Assembly (NCBI GenBank): GCA_919902745.1
Contig: CAKKRN010000130.1
Span: 1 to 6,987, forward strand
Source of the DNA: Syntrophaceae bacterium
GTDB taxonomy: Bacteria > Desulfobacterota > Syntrophia > Syntrophales > UBA5619
Length of the DNA stretch: 6,987 bases
Direction: 5' to 3'
Program-made: the position numbers and the translations under genes
In this document: in pieces, positions 1 through 6,689 of the stretch
How positions within the stretch are numbered: the first letter of the stretch is position 1
Layout of the letters: each line of letters starts with the position of its first letter
Notes under the pieces: generated by a model
Told to the model about the DNA's origin: nothing
The model's input: only the letters and a program-made list of their open reading frames with translations
Database searches by the model: none

Positions 1-11
1 TCGTTTTTAGC

Positions 12-40
12 TTGTAAAACTAAGTCAAAATAAGTAATAT
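12..40 (+). promoter_or_regulatory. Candidate sigma-70-type promoter for the ATPase gene
   Basis: TTGTAA at 12-17 and TAATAT at 35-40 are separated by 17 bases. Each hexamer matches the consensus at 4 of 6 positions. The whole 1-70 stretch is much richer in A and T than the rest of the window, as expected upstream of a gene. Transcription would begin near 47, leaving a leader of about 35 bases. The region is AT-rich enough that such matches can arise by chance, so this is only a candidate. Confidence 0.3.
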
Positions 41-81
41 ACCCTTGTGTTTTTAAATTGTGCGATTAAGCAAGGTGCTCA

Positions 82-1422
82 ATGCGTAGATTCATTGATG
101 AAGAACTCCGGCGATGGAAGGACGGGACACGGCGCAAACCGCTTATTTTAAGAGGGGCAAGGCAGGTTGGTAAAACCTGGTCGCTGAAGGAGTTCGGGAA
201 AAACCGGTTTGAATCCCTCGCCCTGGTGGATCTGGAGCGCAATCCTCCCTTGCGCAGGCTGTTCGATGGCGATCTCGGCGCGGCGCGCATCTGCTCCGAC
301 CTGGAGGTGCTGCTCAGACAAAAGATCACACCGGGGAAAACCCTCCTTTTCCTCGATGAAATCCAGGCCTGTCCCCGCGCCATAACCGCCCTGCGCTATT
401 TTTACGAGGAGATGCCCGATCTGCATGTAGTGGCCGCCGGCTCGCTACTGGAATTTGCACTCAAGGACGCCTCCTTTCCTGTCGGTAGAATCCAGTTTCT
501 CAATCTCTATCCCCTCTGCTTCGCCGAATATCTGGAGGCCATCGGTAACGCTTCCGCAACTGCCGCCGTTCTCGGCAATCCGGCCGATATAACCCCCGCC
601 GTGCATGAACTTCTCCGTGACGAACTGAAGCGATATTTTTTCATCGGCGGAATGCCGGCGGCTATCAAGGCTTACACGGAAAGCGGCTCTTTGCGGGACG
701 CCTTCGAGGTTCAGGGGGAGATTGTGGAATCGTACCGGATGGATTTTGCCAAATACACTCCCCAGGTTGACCGCTACTGCCTCGACTCGGTCTTTACCTC
801 GCTGGCGCAGAGTGTCGGACAACAGATTAAATATGCGCGGCTGGGCGAAGGGTATGCCAACCCGACTCTGAAGAAGGCTTTCGAGGCGCTCTGCCTTGCG
901 CATGTGGCGCGCAGAATTCCATCCGTCGATCCTTCCGGCCTGCCGCTGGGGGCGAGCGCTTCGGCAAAGATATTCAAGGCTCTGCTGCTGGATGTGGGGT
1001 TGATGCGTTTCCTGTCCGGGCTGCCGGATGATGTGGAGTATGCCAGGGGCGATCTGCTTGCCGTCTATCGCGGCGCCATGGCGGAACAGTTTGTAGGGCA
1101 GGAGATGCTCATCTCGCAAAACGGAAGCCTTTATTACTGGGATCGGCAGGCGAAAAGCAGCTCCGCCGAGGTTGATTATCTAACTGTTCTGAATGGCAGG
1201 ATTCATCCGGTGGAGGTAAAAAGCGGCGCGACCGGCAGTCTGAAAAGCCTGCACCTGTTCATGGCCGCATACCCGGAGTGCGGCAAGGCGCTGGTCTTTT
1301 CCGACCGACCCTTTGCCGATCTGCCGGAACAGAAAATCGCCTTCCTGCCGCTCTACAGCGCCTATGCGGCGAGCGGGGGGCGCGATATGCCGGATGATGC
1401 GGTATGCGGGGCAGTCGGGTAG
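82..1422 (+). CDS. AAA-type ATPase with C-terminal DUF4143 domain
   Basis: This complete 446-residue protein belongs to the widespread prokaryotic ATPase family with an AAA_14-type N-terminus and a DUF4143 C-terminus. The Walker A motif GARQVGKT is at residues 25-32, Walker B LLFLDE at 88-93, and the sensor-1-like stretch AAGSLLEFAL at 118-127. The C-terminal part carries EVDY (363-366) followed by PVEVKSG (376-382). With D365, E378 and K380 this looks like a degenerate PD-(D/E)XK nuclease-like core, as is usual for the family. There is no signal peptide or membrane segment. The start fits the family N-terminus, and AAGGTG at 72-77 lies 4 bases before it. The cellular role of the family is poorly known; DNA-related or toxin-antitoxin-like roles have been suggested. 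It is an orphan here, separated by 179 bases from a metabolic operon, so the neighbours say nothing about its job. Family assignment is firm; function is open. Confidence 0.93.
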   Translation: MRRFIDEELRRWKDGTRRKPLILRGARQVGKTWSLKEFGKNRFESLALVDLERNPPLRRLFDGDLGAARICSDLEVLLRQKITPGKTLLFLDEIQACPRAITALRYFYEEMPDLHVVAAGSLLEFALKDASFPVGRIQFLNLYPLCFAEYLEAIGNASATAAVLGNPADITPAVHELLRDELKRYFFIGGMPAAIKAYTESGSLRDAFEVQGEIVESYRMDFAKYTPQVDRYCLDSVFTSLAQSVGQQIKYARLGEGYANPTLKKAFEALCLAHVARRIPSVDPSGLPLGASASAKIFKALLLDVGLMRFLSGLPDDVEYARGDLLAVYRGAMAEQFVGQEMLISQNGSLYYWDRQAKSSSAEVDYLTVLNGRIHPVEVKSGATGSLKSLHLFMAAYPECGKALVFSDRPFADLPEQKIAFLPLYSAYAASGGRDMPDDAVCGAVG

Positions 1423-1499
1423 TTCAGGTAGCGTTTGTTGAAACCATTCTGGAAATGCGAGCGGCGTATTTGATGTTGCGCCGATAGCTCGGAAAACTA

Positions 1500-1528
1500 T
1501 TGACACTAATGGGGCAGGAAGATAAATT
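1500..1528 (+). promoter_or_regulatory. Candidate sigma-70-type promoter for the ligase/Mo-hydroxylase operon
   Basis: A perfect TTGACA at 1500-1505 is followed after exactly 17 bases by TAAATT at 1523-1528, which matches TATAAT at 4 of 6 positions. It is the best promoter match I find in the 179-base gap. It is placed sensibly, giving a start near 1535 and a leader of about 65 bases. It would drive the ligase and the co-directional genes behind it. Confidence 0.45.
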
Positions 1529-1546
1529 ACCGGCCGGGATCGGTAA
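1527..1546. promoter_or_regulatory. Inverted repeat over the predicted transcription start (possible operator)
   Basis: TTACCG (1527-1532) and CGGTAA (1541-1546) form a perfect 6-bp inverted repeat with an 8-base spacer. An 8-base palindrome CCGGCCGG (1530-1537) overlaps the left arm. The repeat touches the -10 candidate and covers the predicted +1, where a repressor would act. No T-run follows on either strand, so it does not look like a terminator for the upstream ATPase gene. No regulator gene is present in the window, and short GC-rich repeats can occur by chance. Confidence 0.25.
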
Positions 1547-1560
1547 AAAGTAATTGTCGA

Positions 1561-1588
1561 CCGCCGTCTGGCGGAAAGCTGCTTTCGC
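1561..1588 (+). other. Two overlapping, mutually exclusive leader hairpins
   Basis: CCGCC (1561-1565) and GGCGG (1570-1574) can form a 5-bp GC stem with loop GTCT. GCGGAAAG (1571-1578) can instead pair with CTTTCGC (1582-1588), giving a 7-bp stem with one bulged G and a CTG loop (1579-1581). Both use the bases 1571-1574, so they cannot coexist. The second ends one base before the ribosome binding site at 1590-1595. A regulatory role is inference only. Confidence 0.25.
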
Positions 1589-1589
1589 A

Positions 1590-1595
1590 AAGGAG
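1590..1595 (+). promoter_or_regulatory. Ribosome binding site fixing the ligase start at 1602
   Basis: AAGGAG lies 6 bases before the ATG at 1602. The frame is open back to a TTG at 1554 and also has an ATG at 1596. However, the TTG has no Shine-Dalgarno sequence, and the ATG at 1596 directly abuts this one. Start at 1602 is therefore preferred. Confidence 0.8.
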
Positions 1596-1601
1596 ATGCA
1601 G

Positions 1602-2900
1602 ATGGAAAAAACTTTTTCGCCCGTTGTGAAGACCGCTCAAGAGTTGCTGGCCTTCCAACTGGAAGGTCTGAAGTGGTCCGTCACACATGCCTATAATGGT
1701 TCGCAGCATTACCGGGCCAAGTTTGACGAAACCGGTTTAAAACCGGCCGATATCAAAACACTGGACGACATACAAAGACTCCCCTTTGTATCGAGCAAGG
1801 ACCTCCAGGAAGGGTATCCCTTTCCGCTTTTGAGCGTACCCTTTAAGGATATCGTGCGGATACACGCCTCCAGCGGCACGACGGGCAAGAGAAAAATCCT
1901 CTGCTACACCGCCAAGGACATCGACGACTGGGCGGAGATGTTTGCCCGGTGTTACGCCTACGCAGACTGCACGGCCGAAGACAGAATCCAGATCGCCGTA
2001 GGGTATGGCGTATGGACGGCGGGCTGGGGGTTCCAGAATGGCTGCGAACGGTTTGGCGCCATGGCCATCCCGGCCGGCCCGGGCAACCTCGATATGCAGT
2101 GCCAGTTTCTCGAAGACTTCCAGACGACGGTCATGTGCTGCACCGCCTCGATGGGACTCCTGATGGCCGAGGAGATAGACAAGCGCGGCCTGCGCGGGAA
2201 GATAGCGCTGAAGAAGATGATATTTGGCTCCGAACGGTCGAGCGACGCCATGAGGGTGCGGATTTCTGAGCTTTCCGGGGTTGCCGCGGACCAGCTCTTC
2301 GATATCCCCGGGCTCACCGAGCTCTATGGTCCGGGGACGGGTCTTGATTGCCGGCACCATCAAGGCATCCACTACTGGGCGGATTACTACATCCTGGAGA
2401 TACTTGATCCTGAGACGCTGAAACCGGTGCCCCCCGGAGAGGTGGGAGAGATGGTGGTGACAACGCTCCGGAAAGAGGGGGCGCCGCTTATCCGCTACCG
2501 GACGCGGGACTTGACCAGGATCATCACGGCGCCCTGTCCCTGCGGGAGCGTAATGCCCATGCATGACAGGATCCTGGGGAGATCGGACGACATGTTCATT
2601 TTCCGGGCCGTTAACATCTATCCCAGTCATATCGATCAAATTCTGTCGCATATCCATGGCGTGGGGAGTGAATACCAGGTCATCCTCGACCGGCGCGAGA
2701 ATGGGAAAGACAGTATGCTGATCAAGGTGGAGAGGGCCATGGACGTCTCGCCGTGCCACGATGACGGTCCGATAAGAAAGGCCATCGAACATGACATAAA
2801 GCAGCAGATCATGGTGAGCTGCGATGTCGAGGTCGTTGATTATGCGGCCCTGCCGAGGTCGGAGAGAAAGACAAAAAGGGTCTTTGATAACAGAGACTGA
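1602..2900 (+). CDS. PaaK-like aryl-CoA ligase (phenylacetate-CoA ligase family)
   Basis: This 432-residue cytoplasmic acid-CoA ligase of the adenylate-forming superfamily activates an aromatic acid with ATP and CoA to the aryl-CoA thioester, via an acyl-AMP. The length is right for PaaK (about 430). The phosphate-binding loop SSGTTGK is at 90-96, GLTELYGPG at 237-245, RYRTRD with D303 at 298-303, and CPCG at 312-315. The hinge-region GRSDD is at 326-330, followed by VNIYPSHID at 337-345. The C-terminal catalytic lysine is K423 in PRSERKTKRV. Two positions depart from the PaaK pattern as I know it: TASM at 181-184 where TPSY is usual, and A336 where Gly usually precedes VN. The first may lie near the acid pocket, so the substrate may not be phenylacetate. 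It is the first gene of the operon, 17 bases before a Mo-hydroxylase subunit, which suggests its thioester product, or the hydroxylase's product, links the two enzymes. Family is sure; substrate is not. Confidence 0.92.
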   Translation: MEKTFSPVVKTAQELLAFQLEGLKWSVTHAYNGSQHYRAKFDETGLKPADIKTLDDIQRLPFVSSKDLQEGYPFPLLSVPFKDIVRIHASSGTTGKRKILCYTAKDIDDWAEMFARCYAYADCTAEDRIQIAVGYGVWTAGWGFQNGCERFGAMAIPAGPGNLDMQCQFLEDFQTTVMCCTASMGLLMAEEIDKRGLRGKIALKKMIFGSERSSDAMRVRISELSGVAADQLFDIPGLTELYGPGTGLDCRHHQGIHYWADYYILEILDPETLKPVPPGEVGEMVVTTLRKEGAPLIRYRTRDLTRIITAPCPCGSVMPMHDRILGRSDDMFIFRAVNIYPSHIDQILSHIHGVGSEYQVILDRRENGKDSMLIKVERAMDVSPCHDDGPIRKAIEHDIKQQIMVSCDVEVVDYAALPRSERKTKRVFDNRD

Positions 2901-2917
2901 CAAAAGGGGGGTACATC

Positions 2918-3916
2918 GTGACGCGTTTTGAATATCATAAGCCACACACCATCAAAGAAGCGATCGGTCTGATGGGGAGCCTGGAGAATGCTAAATTTAT
3001 CGCCGGTGGCACCGACGTCATGGTGCTCATCAAGCGGAAAAAGATCGCCCCGGCGCATCTGATCTCGCTCCGGAACATCAATGACTTCTCGTCCATTGAC
3101 ATTGGGGATGGTTTGCAGATCGGGGGCGGGGTCACCCACAGCGACATCGTGGCGAACGAGTTCATCCAAAAACGCTACTCGGCGCTTACCGATGCCGCGG
3201 GCAAAGTCGGCTCCCGGCAGATACGCAACGTGGCCACCGTCAGCGGCAACATATGTAATGCCGCCCCTTCAGCGGACACGGCCTGTCCGCTCCTTGTCCT
3301 CGATGCAGACGTAAAGATAGCCGGGCCTAAAGGTGAACGCCAGGTCCCCCTCGATGATTTCTTCCTGGGAGCGAACCGGGTCGATCTCGGGCCGGGTGAA
3401 GTGGTAACCGGCTTTCATCTGCCCCCTTTCGGGCTGAATACCGGTTCTGCCTACATCAAGCATACGAGAAGACAGGCCATGGACCTCCCCATGGTCGGGA
3501 TTGCCGTGCGCGTGACCATCCGAATCGGCGGCAGTGAGATCGGCTGCAAAGATGCCTTCTGCACCATCGACAGCATTTCGAATATACTCCGGCGGCTGGA
3601 AGACGAGGAACTCCGCTGTGAAGATGTGCGGATCGCCATGGGTGTGGTGGCGCCGAGACCGGTACGCGCCAGGAAAGCGGAGGCGGCGCTCAAGGGCAAG
3701 GTCATATCGGAAGCGCTTTTCGAGGAAATCGCTGAAATTGCGGCATCAGAGGCTCAGCCGAGGGACAGCATCCGGGGCGAGGCATGGTACCGGCGGGAAA
3801 TGGTCAAAGTGCTCACGAAAAGGGCCATCCTCATTTCCGTGGACCGCGTGCTCAGACCCGATGACATGATTTTACGGGGACACGATGCGGCATCGTGTCC
3901 CCGGGTGAGAGGATAA
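2918..3916 (+). CDS. FAD-binding (medium) subunit of a xanthine dehydrogenase-family Mo hydroxylase
   Basis: This 332-residue protein carries the FAD that passes electrons between the Fe-S subunit and the external acceptor or donor. The N-terminal FAD_binding_5-type domain shows AGGTD at 29-33, GGGVTHSDI at 69-77 and GSRQIRNVATVSGN at 98-111. The last part matches the CO-dehydrogenase flavoprotein C-terminal domain, including EAWYRREMV (residues 289-297). It lacks the roughly 40-residue cysteine-rich insertion that carries an extra [4Fe-4S] cluster in the beta subunit of 4-hydroxybenzoyl-CoA reductase: NICNAAPSAD (111-120) runs straight on into the usual core. The start is GTG, with AAAAGGGGGG at 2902-2911 before it. 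The last residues (RGHDAASCPRVRG, from 320) are encoded by a perfect palindrome and look like an acquired tail. The stop is 2 bases before the Fe-S subunit gene. Confidence 0.93.
   Translation: MTRFEYHKPHTIKEAIGLMGSLENAKFIAGGTDVMVLIKRKKIAPAHLISLRNINDFSSIDIGDGLQIGGGVTHSDIVANEFIQKRYSALTDAAGKVGSRQIRNVATVSGNICNAAPSADTACPLLVLDADVKIAGPKGERQVPLDDFFLGANRVDLGPGEVVTGFHLPPFGLNTGSAYIKHTRRQAMDLPMVGIAVRVTIRIGGSEIGCKDAFCTIDSISNILRRLEDEELRCEDVRIAMGVVAPRPVRARKAEAALKGKVISEALFEEIAEIAASEAQPRDSIRGEAWYRREMVKVLTKRAILISVDRVLRPDDMILRGHDAASCPRVRG
3875..3903. repeat. Perfect 13-bp palindrome, REP-like hairpin
   Basis: CGGGGACACGATG (3875-3887), loop CGG (3888-3890) and CATCGTGTCCCCG (3891-3903) pair without a mismatch. 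The hairpin lies inside the last codons of the FAD-subunit gene and ends 15 bases before the start of the Fe-S subunit. There is no T-run after it, so it is not an intrinsic terminator. From memory, GGGGACACGAT-type arms occur in repetitive palindromes linked to REP-associated tyrosine transposases in related bacteria. No transposase is present in this window. Confidence 0.8.
3908..3913 (+). promoter_or_regulatory. Ribosome binding site fixing the [2Fe-2S] subunit start at 3919
   Basis: AGAGGA lies 5 bases before the ATG at 3919. The frame is also open to a GTG at 3895, but that codon is inside the palindrome's right arm and has no Shine-Dalgarno sequence. Starting at 3919 gives the normal family N-terminus. 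The site sits just outside the hairpin at 3875-3903. Confidence 0.75.
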
Positions 3917-3918
3917 AG

Positions 3919-4392
3919 ATGAAGCGAGAAATCACGTTTAAGCTCAATAACGAAGAGCGCAAGGTGGAAGTTGATCCCGGGTGGACGCTGCTTTATGTGC
4001 TGAGAGAGGTCCTGGAACTGATGGGTACGAAAGAGGGCTGTGGGTACGGAGAGTGCGGCGCCTGTACGGTCATTATAGACGGTCTGTCCGTGAACTCATG
4101 CCTCTATCCGATTCTCGAGGCGGAAGGCCGGGCCGTGACGACCATAGAGGGGCTCAGGGCGGCAAGCGGCGAACTGCACCCTCTCCAGCAGGCCTTTGTC
4201 AATGAAGGCGCTGTCCAGTGCGGATTCTGTACGGCGGGCATGATCATGTCGGCGAAGGCGCTCATCGATGAGAACGAGAAGCCGACGGAAGACGACATCA
4301 AGGACAACATTGCCGGCAATCTTTGTCGCTGTACCGGCTATGTGCAGATTATCGATGCGATAAAAACCGTTGCCGGCGGGGGGCGAACATGA
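3919..4392 (+). CDS. [2Fe-2S] small subunit of a xanthine dehydrogenase-family Mo hydroxylase
   Basis: This 157-residue iron-sulfur subunit relays electrons between the molybdenum site and the FAD subunit. The N-terminal plant-ferredoxin-like domain has C41, C46, C49 and C61 (GCGYGECGACTV at 40-51). The C-terminal helical domain has C101, C104, C136 and C138 (QCGFCTAGM at 100-108, NLCRCTGY at 134-141). All eight ligands of the two [2Fe-2S] clusters are therefore present, and Q100 is the residue that usually contacts the molybdopterin cofactor. Length is typical (150-165). It follows the FAD gene by 2 bases and overlaps the large-subunit gene by 4 (ATGA at 4389-4392), so translation is probably coupled. 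The family covers CO dehydrogenase, 4-hydroxybenzoyl-CoA reductase, nicotinate, isoquinoline and aldehyde enzymes; this subunit does not tell them apart. Confidence 0.96.
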   Translation: MKREITFKLNNEERKVEVDPGWTLLYVLREVLELMGTKEGCGYGECGACTVIIDGLSVNSCLYPILEAEGRAVTTIEGLRAASGELHPLQQAFVNEGAVQCGFCTAGMIMSAKALIDENEKPTEDDIKDNIAGNLCRCTGYVQIIDAIKTVAGGGRT

Positions 4393-6689
4393 GCGATCTT
4401 ACAACGGTGGGGAAAAAAATCACCAAGAGGGACGCCCCGCTGAAAGTCACCGGCGGCGCAACCTATATTCAGGACTTGAAGATACCTGGCATGCTCTACG
4501 GCGGGATTCTCTACAGTAAATATGCCCACGCGAAAATACTGAAACTGGACACAACCCGGGCGGAGCGCCTCCCCGGCGTGATGGCCGTCATCACCGCCGC
4601 CGATGTGCCAAACAATTTCCGGTTCGGCATCATGAAGGACAACCCCCCGCTGAAGGGAGGCCGGGTCCGTTCCACGCGGGATGAGATCGCCGCTGTTGCG
4701 GCCGTGAGTGCCGAGATTGCCGCGGCGGCTCTGGAACTCATTGAAGTCGAGTATGAGGAGTTGCCGGGGATTTTTGACCCTCTGGAAGCCATGAAGGAGG
4801 GGGCGCCGCTCGTCCACGAGGAGATGAAGTCCAATATCCTGAAGATGCCCTGGAAACTCATCTGCGGCGATGTGGAGGCGGCGAAAAAAGAGTCCGCTTA
4901 TGTCGTTTCCGATACCTTCCGCACCCAGTGGGTAACGCACTGCTGCCTCGGTACCAGCGGCTGTATTGCCGCCCTCGATACGAGCAATAACCTCACCATG
5001 TACAGCAATACCCAGATCCCTTCCCTGGCCCAGAACGACTACATCGAAGCGTTAGCCGCCTTCGGGCTCAAAGGCAGACGGGTACGGATCATTCAATGCA
5101 CCATAGGCGGCGGTTTCGGCAGCAAGCTTGATACCTACGCCTATGAATATATTGCTATCCTGCTCGCCATGAAGACGAGAAAGCCGGTCAAGTTCATTTT
5201 CTCCCGGGAGGAGGAATTTTTCGCCACCTCGCCCCGGCAGTGTTCGATCACCAAAATTTCCCAGGGATGCGACAAGGACGGGCGGCTTACCTTCCGTGAA
5301 ATGGAGATGGTCCTCGATAACGGCGCCTACACGTCCTGGGGGGCGACGACGCCCTCCGTCATGATGATGCCCATTTCATCGCTCTACAAGGTGCCGAACA
5401 TCAAGTACGTTGCCCAATGCGTCTATACGAACAACACCTACAGTCAGGCCATGCGGGGCTACGGAAATCCCCAGGCCACCTTTGCCATTGAATCATCGCT
5501 CGACCAATTAGCCGAGAAGGCGGGCCTTGACCCCTATGAGCTGCGTTTCCGAAATGCCAACGAACCCGGAGAGCTTACGCCTCAGAATTTCCAGGTCACC
5601 TCCTGCGGGATGAAGGAGTGTATGGCTGAGGTCGTCAAGAGGCTCGACTGGAAGGGCAAAAAGGGGAACGGCAATGGCCGCGGCGTCGGGATGGCGTCGC
5701 TTATCCATGTGGGCGGCGGCGCCAGGGTATACAAGTCCGACGGCTGCGGTACGATCATCAAAATGGATGACCGGGGTAAGGTCGATGTCCTAACCGGAGC
5801 GACGGAAATAGGCCAGGGATCGGAGACGGTCCTGGCGCAGATTGTGGCGGAGGTGCTTGGCGTGCCCATTGATGATATCAACGTCATCAATAACGATACG
5901 GACGTCTGTCCCTGGGACGTGGGAGCCCATGCGAGCCGGTCTACCTTTGTGGCCGGGAATTCGGCTTTGGGCGCGGCGCGGAAGATCAGGGAGCAGATGC
6001 TGGCGGTGGCGGCGCAGAATATGGGCGAAGACCCGGCCTCACTGGACATAAAAAACGGCGTCGTCTTCTCCAGGAATGATAAGGAAAAGAGTCTGCCCCT
6101 GTCCAAGGTGCTGAGGAAGGTCCATTACACTTCCGGCGGGAAGATGTTCATGGCGGAACACTTCTACGATCCGCCCAACGAGAATTTTGACAAGGAATTT
6201 AAAGGCAACCTTTCCGTCTCCTACGCATACGGCGTCCATGGGGTGGAGGTAGAGGTGGACAGGGAGACGGGACAGGTAAAGATCCTCAATTACATCGCGG
6301 CCCACGATGTAGGCAAGGCCATTAACCCCATGCTGCTGGAAGGCCAGATATACGGGGGCGGGCTGATGGGGATCGGCTACGCCCTTGGCGAGACAATGAT
6401 CTACGAAAAAGGGCGCCTGAAGAACGGCAACTTCCTGGACTATAAGATGCCAACCGCAAAAGACGTGCCGCCGGTCCAGGCCGTCATCGTGGAGACGGAC
6501 GAGCAGGCCGGGCCCTTCGGGGCCAAGGGCATCGGGGAACCGGGACTTGTGCCCACGGCGCCGGCCATCGCCAACGCCATCTATGATGCCGTAGGCGTCC
6601 GGATCAAGGACCTGCCGATTACTCCGGAGAAGGTACTCCGGGCCTTGCAGGAAAAAGCGCAGGCCGACACAGGAAGGAGTGGTGCATGA
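4389..6689 (+). CDS. Molybdopterin-binding large subunit of a xanthine dehydrogenase-family hydroxylase, 4-hydroxybenzoyl-CoA reductase-like
   Basis: This 766-residue catalytic subunit binds the Mo cofactor. The N-terminal 'a/b hammerhead' domain (about 19-140) includes LELIEVEYEELP. The cofactor-binding domain has GGGFGSK at 240-246, AMRGYGNPQ at 354-362, EIGQGSE at 473-479, and DTDVCPWD plus ASRST between 503 and 519. The catalytic glutamate is E717 in GAKGIGEPG (711-719). The length and the DTD-P-D-G-ASRST pattern are close to the alpha subunit of 4-hydroxybenzoyl-CoA reductase (about 770). An odd stretch is HCCLGTSGC at 184-192, where most relatives have something like HxxxEPH. The Cys-rich replacement lies in a part of the fold that helps shape the substrate funnel. 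Start at 4389 overlaps the Fe-S gene by 4 bases; an upstream TTG at 4323 would overlap it by 70 and is rejected. The enzyme could dehydroxylate a hydroxyaryl-CoA or hydroxylate a (hetero)aromatic ring; I cannot decide which. Confidence 0.94.
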   Translation: MSDLTTVGKKITKRDAPLKVTGGATYIQDLKIPGMLYGGILYSKYAHAKILKLDTTRAERLPGVMAVITAADVPNNFRFGIMKDNPPLKGGRVRSTRDEIAAVAAVSAEIAAAALELIEVEYEELPGIFDPLEAMKEGAPLVHEEMKSNILKMPWKLICGDVEAAKKESAYVVSDTFRTQWVTHCCLGTSGCIAALDTSNNLTMYSNTQIPSLAQNDYIEALAAFGLKGRRVRIIQCTIGGGFGSKLDTYAYEYIAILLAMKTRKPVKFIFSREEEFFATSPRQCSITKISQGCDKDGRLTFREMEMVLDNGAYTSWGATTPSVMMMPISSLYKVPNIKYVAQCVYTNNTYSQAMRGYGNPQATFAIESSLDQLAEKAGLDPYELRFRNANEPGELTPQNFQVTSCGMKECMAEVVKRLDWKGKKGNGNGRGVGMASLIHVGGGARVYKSDGCGTIIKMDDRGKVDVLTGATEIGQGSETVLAQIVAEVLGVPIDDINVINNDTDVCPWDVGAHASRSTFVAGNSALGAARKIREQMLAVAAQNMGEDPASLDIKNGVVFSRNDKEKSLPLSKVLRKVHYTSGGKMFMAEHFYDPPNENFDKEFKGNLSVSYAYGVHGVEVEVDRETGQVKILNYIAAHDVGKAINPMLLEGQIYGGGLMGIGYALGETMIYEKGRLKNGNFLDYKMPTAKDVPPVQAVIVETDEQAGPFGAKGIGEPGLVPTAPAIANAIYDAVGVRIKDLPITPEKVLRALQEKAQADTGRSGA

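Noticed and set aside
445..1119. Open frame on the - strand opposite the ATPase gene
   Set aside because: It is a shadow of the ATPase gene and has no independent support.
1462..1483. CGGCG/CGCCG inverted repeat as a terminator for the ATPase gene
   Set aside because: The stem is only 5 bp with a 12-base loop, and no T-run follows.
1732..1746. Palindrome CCGGTTT-A-AAACCGG within the ligase gene
   Set aside because: It falls in a conserved coding segment (TGLKPADIK) and is explained by codons for that motif; no sign of a regulatory role.
1737..2945. Long open frame on the - strand opposite the ligase gene (about 400 codons)
   Set aside because: It is antisense to a well-conserved ligase gene, shows no recognisable motif or ribosome binding site, and is explained by codon bias in a GC-rich gene.
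3875..3910. The large hairpin as an intrinsic terminator
   Set aside because: There is no T-run on the + strand after the right arm, and the essential Fe-S and Mo subunit genes follow at once.
4323..4388. N-terminal extension of the Mo subunit from a TTG codon
   Set aside because: It would overlap the conserved end of the Fe-S subunit by 70 bases, and the extra residues do not resemble the family; the ATGA overlap at 4389 is the usual arrangement.
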